Positions 32,024-43,461 of a stretch of DNA of 64,000 nt are shown here, in pieces. The stretch comes from Septoria linicola (taxonomy: Eukaryota; Ascomycota; Dothideomycetes; Mycosphaerellales; Mycosphaerellaceae): the NCBI GenBank assembly GCA_024114885.1, contig CP099420.1:3038001-3102000 (forward strand), read 5' to 3'. A model generated the notes under the pieces. The model was not told the DNA's origin, did not search any database, and saw only the letters and a program-made list of their open reading frames with translations. Positions within the stretch are counted from its first letter, which is position 1, and each line of letters begins with the position of its first letter. The translations under genes and the position numbers were made by a program.

Positions 32024-32234
32024 ATCGCCTTCGTCCGCTGAGATCTATTGTTGGTGTTGAGCAGCTCCAACAGGCGTGAAAGCAAACGTGGTATCTGGCT
32101 CTGCCGACAGTCTCGCGTAAAGCGCTTCCTTCCTAGATATTATTGGTCACACCCTCAACGAGAGAGATTGTGCTGGCTTATCATCGGGCGTTGCAAAGCC
32201 ATTCTCAATGACCACGAAATGCGGCTAGCAGTTA
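32024..32234 (-). other. Degraded upstream part of the NACHT-FGE gene, up to the transposon
   Basis: The frame of the NACHT-FGE start continues leftward in protein terms through ISADEGDV, a TAG, about 28 coding-like residues, a TGA, about 25 residues and another TAG, reaching the hAT-like insertion. It may be a decaying N-terminal region or a leader with chance openness. The TAG at 32047-32045 would be CAG before a single CpA-to-TpA change. Confidence 0.3.
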
Positions 32235-32242
32235 AGCTCGCC
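32235..32242 (+). repeat. Left 8-bp target-site duplication, AGCTCGCC
   Basis: These eight bases directly precede the left inverted end of the insertion and recur exactly at 53248-53255, directly after its right end. An 8-bp duplication is characteristic of hAT superfamily transposition. Confidence 0.85.
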
Positions 32243-32326
32243 TAGTGATGTAAGTTGGTACGTACCATGAACAAATCATGGTATATCATGTACCATGGTA
32301 CGTACTATGCCACTCTGTACCATGCT
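32243..32326 (+). repeat. Left terminal/subterminal region of the hAT-like element
   Basis: It begins with the inverted end TAGTGATGTAAG and contains several copies of TACCATG or its complement CATGGTA (32257-32269, 32287-32305, 32318-32324). Repeated subterminal motifs are typical transposase-binding sites in hAT elements. Confidence 0.7.
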
Positions 32327-33398
32327 TATTCATCTATAGGAATAGTTACATCTCGTGACCAATTGTCTGCCTTAGGATCCTCCTGCTAATCCTCTATCTC
32401 TAATACCTCTACCTCCTCTACCTCCTCCTATAGTTCTTAGTTATTAATCTAGATTCTTAAATTCTAGAATAAGTAAACTAGCTTTACTACTCTTAAATAA
32501 TCTAGTCTGTTTCTTCTTAGATAGTAAATAAAGCTATAGATAGACTAATTCCTCTCTACTACCTCTATAGATAGCTAAATTAATAATACTAATATATATA
32601 AAGTAGTTAGTTTAGGCTTAGTATCCTACTATTAGAGCTACTAGTTTATAAGGCTCTAATGCCTATAGGTATTCTACTAGATTATATTATTAAATAGAGC
32701 TGCCTATAGCCTAAGGTTTAGAAGTTTAGTATAGAGTAAGCCTACTAATTAAGAGTTATCTTTATACTACTCCTTCTATAGCTACTATTTAATACCTAGT
32801 ATCTAAGTCTAGGTAATAGCTATCTCTTTCTTCTCTCTCTCTCCTAGGTCTATAAGATAGATAATACCTATAAGAGAGTAGTAGATTTAAGTAAAACGGA
32901 CTAAGATTATCTCTTTTAAATCCTTAATAGGAACTAGTCTATTCTAATATACCTTCTTTAGAAGCTAGTATATATAGGTATAGATACTTAATAGTCTTAG
33001 TTAGTTAGCTTCTAGAGTAATAGTAACCTTAAGGAATAGCTCTAGGTACTACTATAGCTATTATAATTAGAACTAGAAGTTAGGGTTATTTAGAGAGTCT
33101 CTAACTTTATCCTATACTTGCCTCTATAAACTAGTACTATTAATAGAAAGGAATTTAGGTAGCTAGATAGCTCTCTAAATAGTAGACTAGTTCTAAATAA
33201 TAGCTCTTACTATAAAGAGCCTACCTTACTATCTTATCTTACCTAGTACCTAGAATACTAGAGCCTTAATTCTAAGCTTAGTAGTACTCTTAATAATATA
33301 AGTATTAGCTATAGTATAACCCTTAAAGTACTTAGCTACTTTAAGAGCCTTAATCTAGATATCCTAGATAGCTAAATACTTTATAATATTACCTATAA

Positions 33399-33675
33399 TA
33401 TTAAAAGTAGAGGGCGTATTATATACTATATAATATTAAGGAGGGTATAGCGTAGTAAAGAAGAATAGGGAATTAATCTTAAACTAACTTATATATATAG
33501 TGCAGTAGTAATATGCTAGGAACTAAATACAAAGTTAATTAAGTTAGTTATCTAAGAAGAGAAGAAAGAGAAGCAAGATATACCTCTTACTAAGCCTTAG
33601 GTAGATGCCTTAGGTATCTAGAACTATACTTAGAAGTCTATATCTAGACTAACTATCTAGGATATATTCTTAACA
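33399..33675 (-). repeat. Copia LTR (3' LTR of B1)
   Basis: This 277-bp copy ends TTCTTAACA, preserving the expected terminal CA of an LTR. That supports reading the TA ends of the other copies as RIP products. Confidence 0.85.
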
Positions 33676-36600
33676 CTCCTACTTATACTATATAGTTAGA
33701 TCTTTTAATAGATTATCTATAGTACTTAAATACTAGTCCTAATCTTAATTAGTTATTAAGTACTTACTTTTTAGACTAATAACTAGATAGTACTAACTAT
33801 TAATCTAACAAACTTTCTATACTACTATCTCCTATAAAAAGGTAAAAGAAATACCTTCTATAAGATCTTCCTCCTCTCTTATATAGGAGTAGATTATTTA
33901 GGACATAGACTATCTAGTAAGTTACCCCTATCCTTTCTTATAGCTAATTCTAATAGCTTCCTAGATTCCTTATAGCCTAGTCCCCTACTTAGTTATATTC
34001 TATATAGCTTCTTAGTTCCCTAATAGCCTTTAGAGTATACTATTCTTAGCTATAGGGATCTTATATTAAGCTAGAGAGTAGAGTAACTATATACTAGTAG
34101 AGGAGATAATAGCTATTATAGAGGAGGTCTTTAATATTAACTAGTACTTAGCCTTAGGAGGTGTCTAGTTTAGCTAGGTGCTATATAGTAATATTATAGT
34201 TAGTAATAGGTCTAATATTAGTAAGGGCATTTAGAACTTTATAAAGTCTAACTAAGGAGGAGTTAAGTAACTAAAATCTTTCTTTTAGACTCCTCTTAGT
34301 CTAACTCTAAGGCTTAGAGTTATCTTTTATATATCTCTTATATAAGGTAGAGCTACCTTATAAACTCCTAAAACTATAGTCTATTCTTTAGCTTAGTAAG
34401 ACTATCTACTACTATCTCTTTTATATTTATATATTCTATAGAGATAAGTCTATTCTACTAGAGCTTTCTTATAGCATTATATAAGATATTAATATATTTA
34501 GACTTATTATAAATATATAAGTCCTTAACTAGAGTAAGAGTAGCTTAGTTATTACCTTTTAGCTAAATTAGCCTAATTCTAGTAATAGTTTCCTAGTTAC
34601 TAAGGATCCTTAATTAGGGAGAATATTCTTCTACTAACTCTAGGTATCTAAGCTCTCTTAAAAGAGCACTAAGGAACTATAACTACTTTATATATACTCC
34701 TATAGCTATATATTTAGCCTCTATTATAGATATAGCTATAGATTTCTACTTCTTACTTATCTAGGAGATTAGTGTACTATAAAGGAAGAAAATATATCTA
34801 AGGATTAAGACTCTATTAGTCTTGTCTATTATATAGTTAGAGTCTATATATCTAGTAAGACAGCTTTAACTATTTCTTAAGTATCTTAAACTAAGGTCTA
34901 AGTTTAATCTTAGGTATCTAGTTAGCTTCTTTAGAGCCTTTATATATCCTACTATTAGATTACTAATATAGGAGCTTAACCTTCTAAGGGCAAATAAGAT
35001 GTCTAGTCTTATAATAGTTATAAGCTATATCTATATTCTAATAATAGATTAGTACTCCTATTTATTATACCTTTTATTATTTAGTCTAGTAGGCTTTAGA
35101 CTTTTATAGCTATCTATTAGTAAAAGAGTTAGTAATATAGTCTCTTAACCTATTCCTATCTTAGCTAGGTTCTCTTAGATATAGTGCTTCTAGTTAAGTT
35201 TTAGCTAGCCTTACTATCTGTTTCTTATTAGTCTTATTCTAAGAATCTTGTCTAGTTCTCTAAGATCTTTAATCTTAAAGACCTTACTAAGTTAGTCTTT
35301 AAACTAGAGGATATCTTCTAGTCTCTCTATAGTAATAGGTATATTATTAATATAGATTAGGATTATTAGGTCTTTCCTTTTCTTATAGATTAGAAGACAT
35401 AGGTCTACTTCTAATTATCTAAATCCTATTCCTTTTAGCTTTAATATATATAGCTGATTCTAGTCTCTTATAGCTTGCTTTAGCCTATAGAGACTCCTTA
35501 GAACTTATAAGACTATACTAGTTAGTAGGTTAATACCTAGTAGTAGGATTATATAGATGTCCTTATATAGGGTACTCTCTATAAATATATTATTTATATC
35601 TACTTAGTATAGAACTAGGTCCTTCTTATAGACTATAGCTATAAATCCTCTTAGAGTATCCTACCTAACTATAGGGGTAAAAGTTTCTATATAGTCTACT
35701 CTATACTTTTAAGAGAACCCTTTTATAACTAGTCTTGCCTTAAACTTTTTAATAGCACTACTAAGTTTTCTCTTAATATTAAAGACCTATCTTAAGGTAA
35801 CTAGGTTAGCTCTTTTTAGTAGGACTACTATAGTCTAGGTATTATTGCTTATAAGTATATCTAGCTCTTTCTAAATAGCTTCTTACTAGAGATAACCCTA
35901 CTTAGGATTACTTACTACTTTCTTATAGTTCCTTAGGATTAGAACCTCCTATTTATATATTCCTACTTCTTTAGTAGTAGAGAATATAATCTCTTTAACT
36001 TCCTCTAAGAATTCTAGGTCCTATAGGATATCTAGGTTAATAGAGCTTATAGCTAAGAAGAAAGCCTAATACTCTAGGAGCATTTTCTTATCTAGCTAAC
36101 TATTCTAATCTAGCTTAAGCCTAACTAGCTTTAGCTTCTAGTTAAATCTATTAAGCTCTTAGGATGCTTTTCTCTTTCTAAGAGTTTGCCTTAGAGCTAT
36201 CTACTTATAATCTATCTCTATAGTTTCTTAGGTAGAATTCTTAGATTCTTTCTTAACTTTCCCTTAGTCTAGGAATTTTCTATACTCTCCTATATCTTCT
36301 AGTAGAGGTAGAAGTTATATAAAGAGTTTCTTTCCTTCCTAAACCTATACTAATAGCTAAGGAGGAGGAGGCTTCTACTAGCCTAGACTAGGAGCACCTA
36401 GGGTACTCCTACTAGCTTATAGAGTAGGCTAGCTAATAGTTCTTAGCCTTCTAATAGGTCTTCTTTCTAGAGCTAAACTAGGGAGATTCTTAATCTTAAT
36501 ATTTAAGTCTAATTCTCTACCTAGCTTATCTTTAAAGAAGATTATATTAGTATACTACTTAATAGCCTTTATATCTAGCTCCTAGAACTTCTATACCTTT

Positions 36601-39418
36601 ACTATATTATTATAGTATCTAATAAATATAGTATCCTTCCCTCTATTTATTAGTTTATTACTCCTTGCCTACTAAGGCTATACTCTTATATCTATATATA
36701 CTATAGCTCTATATCCCTATACCTTAAGGTAAGAGACTATTAGTTTAATCCTATAAAAAGCCTTATTAGGTAAGAGCTTAAATTCCTTAATATTAGGTCT
36801 ATTTAGGAGCTTGTTCTTTATATATACTTATACTTTAAGAGCTTCTAGCTAAAATTTAATAGGTATCTTACTTTCTTTAAGTATTACTCTAATAGAGGCC
36901 TCTAATATTTAGATAGACCTCTTAACTACTCTATTCTAGAGTAAATTATAGGCCTTAGTTAGCTTAAGAGTAATTCTAAAGTCCTTCTCCTACTATTTAA
37001 TTAAAGTAGTAATCTCTCTAGTATTATTAGCTCTTATAGACTTAAGGAGTACTACTAACTACCTTTCTACCTTAATCCTCTAGTTCTAAAGAGTAGTTAG
37101 TATATCTAATCTAGCCTTAAGTAGAAATACCTATTTCTTTCTTAAGAAGTTATTAATAATCTTAAGCTACTATATAAAACCTTTTACTAATAATAGTAAT
37201 AGTCTATAGATATCTACTAATATAAGGGCTAGTCTTTTAGGTCTTCTCTTAATAGACTTACCTAGGTATTTCTTTATCTTACCTATTATATAGATCCTAT
37301 ACTTATACTCTTCCTAGTTAGGAATTAGAATTCTTTCCTTTAGGTTAGTAACTTTATAAAGGTTTAAGAGTAACCCTCTTCTAAAGTATATAAATCTTCT
37401 ATACTATAGCTCCTACTATTTTAGATCCTTCTCTAATAGGGTAGTATAGGTATTATTAATCTCTATAGGATTATATAGTAAGTAATATAACTTTTCCTAT
37501 AGGAGAGGTAATATCTTACTAATAAATAGAATACCTCTAACTAGCTTAGTCTTTATAACTATTTAGCTATCTAGGGAGGTAAGAGTAAAATTAGGCTTCT
37601 AGACTCTAAATTACTTACTAAACTAATCCTATAATATAAGATTTACTCTAAGATTAGAAACAAATAGTACCCTATTAAGTAGAACTTCTCCTCCTAAGAT
37701 TCCCTTTATCTATACTAGTCTAGAGTAGGTTATATAGAGGTATCCTCCTCCTACCTTAATCTATATTTTCTTCCTTAGTAGCTTTATTAATCTAAAGAAG
37801 GATAGTTAGTTAGTTATATAGGATAAGGTATAGGAATCTAAGAGCTATTCTTAGAGTAATAACTTGCCTTTAGCCTTAATTATAGAATAGGCTAACTTAT
37901 CTTAGTTATTATCTTCTAATAGGGAATTATTATTACTTCTAGAACTAGAGTAAGTTCTAGAATTAGAACTAGAACTAGACTTCTAGGCTAAAAATCCTTT
38001 CTTTAGAAGCTTTCTAGACTTTTCTATTCTCTAAAGCTACTTGCCTATTTTCTAGATAACCTTCTTTAGCTTATTATATAATAATAACTTATAGATAGCT
38101 TTCTTAATATATCTAGTATTCCTTAGTAAAGGGGATCTTCTAACCCTCTCTCTAAGAAATAATCCCTAAGGGTCCTTCTAGTTCTTAGTACTATTTCTTT
38201 ACTAGAATAGTTTCTTAGTAGTAGAGAGGTTAGAATAATCTTTTAACTAGTGCTTCTCTTTCTTATAGAGCTAGTATATTAGTAGAGACTTTCCTTAGTA
38301 GGGCTACCTAGAATAGAATATAGCTAGACCTATATCTATCTTATCTAGATTATCTCTTACCTCTTAGGACTTAAGTAGAAGGAGAATAGTATCTATATCT
38401 AAGGATAGTTAGGTTATAATAGTATTTTTAGCTACTTAGTATAATATAGGTAGGGACTATAGGAGATATTTTAGCCTTTTCTCTTAGCTCTAGTAATAAG
38501 CTTCCTAAGGATTAATCTTAGTAATCCTCTTACTTAGGCCTCTAAGGTATCTCTATACTTTCCTAATTATCTTATTAGGTAATATCTTAAATATAATAAA
38601 CTACTTAATTAGACCTATAGTATAGGACTTTAGGACTCTATTATACTTGTTCTAGAGAATTACCTATATCTTAGCTACTAGTATAGTAATATACTATGTC
38701 TCTAGCTCTATCTTATTATCTTTACTAATACTATATCTAATACTAAACCTGTATACTATATTGTCTTTTAAGAAGTATTAATTCTAAGTAATATATATCT
38801 AGAGACTAGTATCCTACTAAACTATATATAGGTTCCCTCTAATAATTAGTTAGCTAATTACCTAGAACTAGTCCTTTCCTTCTAGCTTATCTATCTATAG
38901 CTTGAACTATTTCTTCTAGTTAGTTCTATCTAGGATTAGAATCCTTTAGCTCTTCTTATCCTCTTAGTCTATTATAGAAATAGGTAAATAGAATAAATAA
39001 TTAGTAGAATACTTTAGACTAGCTAAGGATTCTAGAGAAGAGTAATTTCTTATAGTAGGGAGACTAGCTCTAAGGGATAGGAATTCCTCGTATTTAGGAA
39101 ATTACTAAGACTTAGATCTTTCTCTCTTAGTAGAGTTTCTACTACTAGGTAGTAGGAAGGCTAGGTAGCCTCTTCTAACTCTAGTAATACTAGGTGCAAT
39201 AGTAGAGAACTAGGCAGGTATTAATAAAGTAGAAATATACTACTATCTTATAGAGATCTTTACTAACTTATATACTACTAGGTATAAGCTAGCTTCGTTA
39301 GTAATATAGTTAGAGAAACTTCTAGGCCCTAAATGTTTTCTATAAACTATAAGGGATATAAGTAACCTATACTAATATAGGTTGCTCCTATTTAGTATAT
39401 AAACCTAGGCTTATAACC

Positions 39419-39695
39419 TATTAAAAGTAGAGGGCGTATTATATACTATATAATATTAAGGAGAGTATAGCGTAGTAAAGAAGAATAGAGGATTAATCTT
39501 AAACTAACTTATATATATAGTATAGTAGTAATATGCTAGGAACTAAATATAAAGTTAATTAAGTTAGTTATCTAAGAAGAGAAGAAAGAGAAGCAAGATA
39601 TACCTCTTACTAAGCCTTAGGTAGATGCCTTAGGCATCTAGAACTATACTTAGAAGTCTATATCTAGACTAACTATCTAGGATACATTCTTAATA
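39419..39695 (-). repeat. Copia LTR (5' LTR of B1)
   Basis: This is a 277-bp copy. The internal region next to it, read on the minus strand, begins GGTTATAAGCCTAGG, the presumed primer-binding site. TATAA follows outside. Confidence 0.85.
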
Positions 39696-40108
39696 TATAA
39701 GAAGGTTTAGCTTATATAAAGTATAGCCTAGAGTAATAAGCCTTAGAAACTAAGCTTTAAGTAGGCTCTATAACTTCTTTATATTAGAAGTATTATCTAT
39801 AGTAAGGCTAATAACTCTATCTCTACTAAGGTACTTAATAATATCTAGAAGCTTATCTATAATATATTAGCTAGTATACCTATTAATCTATATATCTACT
39901 AATTCTAGAAAGAATACCTAATTACTAACTATAGCTAGGTAGTTAATAATAGTATTACCTCGAGGGTTTAACTATCTATCTATAATTAAGTTAATTCTTA
40001 AAGCCTATACTAGTTCTTAATCTACTTTTATTTTAATCTTATTATACTTAATATTAAGAAGGCTATTTAATAATTAATATCTTAATAGTAGGTATAAAGT
40101 AGGCTTAA

Positions 40109-40383
40109 TATTAAGAATATATCCTAGATAGTTAGTCTAGATATAGACATTTAAGTATAGTTCTAGATACCTAAGATATCTACCTAAGGCTTAGTAAGAG
40201 GTATATCTTGCTTCTCTTTCTTCTCTTCTTAGATAACTAACTTAGTTAACTTTATATTTAGTTCCTAGTATTACTACTATACTATATATATAAGTTAGTT
40301 TAAGATTAATCCTCTATTCTTCTTTACTACGCTATACTCTTCTTAATATTATATAGTATATAATACGCTCTCTACTTTTAATA
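40109..40383 (+). repeat. Copia LTR (5' LTR of B2)
   Basis: This 275-bp copy, TATTAAGAA to TTTTAATA, is followed directly by GGTTATAAGCTCGGG, the presumed primer-binding site. Confidence 0.85.
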
Positions 40384-43161
40384 GGTTATAAGCTCGGGTT
40401 TATATACTAAATAGGAGTAACCTATATTAGTATAGGTTACTTATATCTCTTATAGTTTATAGAAAATATTTAGAGCCTAGAAGTTTCCCTAACTATATTA
40501 CTAACGAAGCTAGTTTATACCTAGTAGTATATAAGTTAGTAAAGATCTCTATAAGATAGTAGTATGTTTCTACTTTATTAATACCTACCTAGTTCTCTAC
40601 TATTATACCTAGTATTACTAGAGTTAGAAGAGGCTACTTAGCCTTCCTACTACCTAGTAATAGAAACTCTACTAAGAGAGAAAGATCTAAGTCTTAGTAA
40701 TTTCCTAAATACGAGGAATCTCTATCCCTTAGAGCTAGTCTCTCTACTATAAGAAATTACTCTTCTCTAGAATCCTTAGCTAGTCTAAAGTATTCTATTA
40801 ATTATTTATTCTATTTACCTATTTCTATAATAGACTAAGAGGATAAGAAGAGCTAAAGGATTCTAATCCTAGACAGAACTAACTAGAAGAGATAGTTTAA
40901 GCTATAGATAGACAAGCTAGAAGGAAAGAACTAGTTCTAGGCAATTAGCTAACTAATTATTAGAGGGAACCTATATATAGTTTAGTAGGATACTAGTCTT
41001 TAGATATATATTACTTAGAATTAATACTTCTTAAAAGACAATATAGTATATAGGTTTAGTATTAGATATAGTATTAGTAAAGATAATAAGATAGAGCTAG
41101 AGATATAGTATATTACTATACTAGTAGCTAAGATATAAGTAATTCTCTAGAATAAGTATAATAGAGTCCTAAAGTCCTATACTATAGGTCTAATTAAGTA
41201 GTTTATTATATTTAGGATATTACCTAATAAGATAATTAGAGAAGTATAGAGATATCTTAGAGGCCTAAGTAAGAGGATTACTAAGATTAATCCTTAGGAA
41301 GCTTACTACTAGAGCTAAGAGAAAAGGCTAAAACATCTTCTATAGTTCCTACCTATATTATACTAAGTAGCTAAGAATACTATTATAACCTAACTATCTT
41401 TAGATATAGATACTATTCTCTTTCTACTTAAGTCCTAAGAGGTAAGAGATAATCTAGATAAGATAGATATAGGTTTAGCTATATTCTATTCTAGGTAGCT
41501 CTACTAAAGAAAGTCTCTACTAATATACTAGCTCTATAAGAAAGGGAAGTACTAGTTAAAGGATTATCCTAACCTCTCTACTACTAAGAAACTATCCTAG
41601 TAGAGAAATAGTACTAAGAACTAGAAGGACCTTTAGAGATTATTTCTTAGAGAGAGGGTTAGAAGATCTCTTTTACTAAGGAATACTAGATATATTAAGA
41701 AAGCTATCTATAAGTTATTATTATATAATAAGCTAAAGAAGGTTATTTAGAAAATAGGTAAGTAGCTTTAAAGAATAGAAAAGTCTAGAAAGCTTCTAAA
41801 GAAAAGATTTTTAGCCTAGAAGTCTAGTTCTAGTTCTAATTCTAGAACTTACTCTAGTTCTAGAAGTAATAATAATTCCCTATTAGAAGATAATAACTAA
41901 GATAAGTTAGCCTATTCTATAATTAAAGCTAAAAGTAAGTTATTACCCTAAGAATAGCTTTTAGATTCCTATATCTTATTCTATATAACTAACTAACTAT
42001 CCTTCTTTAGATTAGTAAAGCTACTAAGGAAGAAAGTATAGATTAAGGTAGGAGGAGAATACCTCTATATAACCTACTCTAGGCTAGTATAGATAAAGAG
42101 AATCTTAGGAGGAGAAGTTCTACTTAATAGAGTACTATTTGTTCTTAATCTTAGAGTAAATCTTATATTATAGGATTAGTTTAGTAAGTAATTTAGAGTC
42201 TAGAAGCCTAATTTTACTCTTACCTTCCTAGATAGCTAAATAGTTATAAAGACTAAGCTAGTTAGAGGTATTCTATTTATTAGTAAGATATTACCTCTCT
42301 TATAGGAAAAGTTATATTACTTACTATATAATCCTATAGAGGTTAATAATACCTATACTACCCTATTAGAGAAGGATCTAAAATAGTAAGAGCTATAGTA
42401 TAGAAGATTTATATACTTTAGAAGAGGGTTACTCTTAAACCTTTATAAAGTTACTAACCTAAAAAAGAGAATTCTAATTTCTAACTAGGAAGAGTATAAG
42501 TATAGGATCTATATAATAGGTAAGATAAAGAAATACTTAGGTAACTCTATTAAGAGAAGACCTAAAAGATTAGCTCTTATATTAGTAGATATTTATAGAC
42601 TATTACTATTATTAGTAAAAGGTTTTATATAGTAGCTTAAGATTATTAATAATTTCTTAAGAAAGAAATAGGTATTTCTACTTAAAGCTAGATTAGATAT
42701 ACTAACTACTCTTTAGAACTAGAGGATTAAGGTAGAAAGGTAGTTAGTAGTACTCCTTAAGTCTATAAGAGCTAATAATACTAGAGAGATTACTACTTTA
42801 ATTAAATAGTAGGAGAAGGACTTTAGAATTACTTTTAAGCTAACTAAAGCCTATAATTTACTCTAGAATAGAGTAGTTAAAAGGTCTATCTAAATATTAG
42901 AGGCCTCTATTAGAGTAATACTTAAAGAAAGTAAGATACCTATTAAGTTTTAGCTAGAAGCTCTTAAAGTATAAGTATATATAAGAAACAAGCTCCTAAA
43001 TAGATCTAATATTAAAAGATTTAAGCTCTTACCTAATAAAGCTTTTAATAGGATTAAACTAATAGTCTCCTATTTTAAAGTATAGAGATATAGAGCTATA
43101 GTATATATAGATATAAGAGTATAGCCTTAGTAGGTAAGGAGTAATAAACTAATAAATAGAG

Positions 43162-43166
43162 GAAAG
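43162..43166 (+). repeat. Left target-site duplication of B3, GAAAG
   Basis: GAAAG ends at 43166 and recurs at 49465-49469, where the B2 pol sequence resumes. The intact uninterrupted version of this junction is present inside B3 itself near 46222-46226. Confidence 0.9.
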
Positions 43167-43443
43167 TATTAAGAATATATCCTAGATAGTTAGTCTAGAT
43201 ATAGACTTCTAAGTATAGTTCTAGATACCTAAGGCATCTACCTAAGGCTTAGTAAGAGGTATATCTTGCTTCTCTTTCTTCTCTTCTTAGATAACTAACT
43301 TAATTAACTTTATATTTAGTTCCTAGTATATTACTACTATACTATATATATAAGTTAGTTTAAGATTAATCCCTTATTCTTCTTTACTACGCTATACCCT
43401 CCTAGATATTATATAGTATATAATACGCTCTCTACTTTTAATA
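43167..43443 (+). repeat. Copia LTR (5' LTR of B3)
   Basis: This 277-bp copy is followed at 43444 by GGTTATAAGCCCGGG, the least altered version of the presumed primer-binding site. Confidence 0.87.
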
Positions 43444-43461
43444 GGTTATAAGCCCGGGTTT
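43444..43461 (+). other. Presumed primer-binding site of B3
   Basis: The bases after the LTR, GGTTATAAGCCCGGG, would be GGTTATGAGCCC before one TG-to-TA change. That is complementary to GGGCTCATAACC, the anticodon region of eukaryotic initiator tRNA-Met. Drosophila copia is primed by a 5' half of that tRNA cut in the anticodon loop, so this family probably uses the same mechanism. Confidence 0.55.

Larger units (their letters stand above)
33399..39695 (-). mobile_element. Complete Ty1/Copia element B1 (minus strand)
   Basis: The element is 6,297 bp with LTRs 33399-33675 and 39419-39695, flanked by TATAA at 33394-33398 and 39696-39700. It lies in the hAT-like element. It is the same family and orientation as element A but retains more CA and TG, including an intact CA at the inner edge of its left LTR (33674-33675). 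Every frame is interrupted by stops. The gag-to-RNase H order on the minus strand is as in element A. Confidence 0.85.

Noticed and set aside
32390..33398. Naming the hAT-like interior as a specific transposase
   Set aside because: The RIP-degraded minus-strand reading looks coding-derived, but I could not match it to the hAT dimerisation domain or another transposase.
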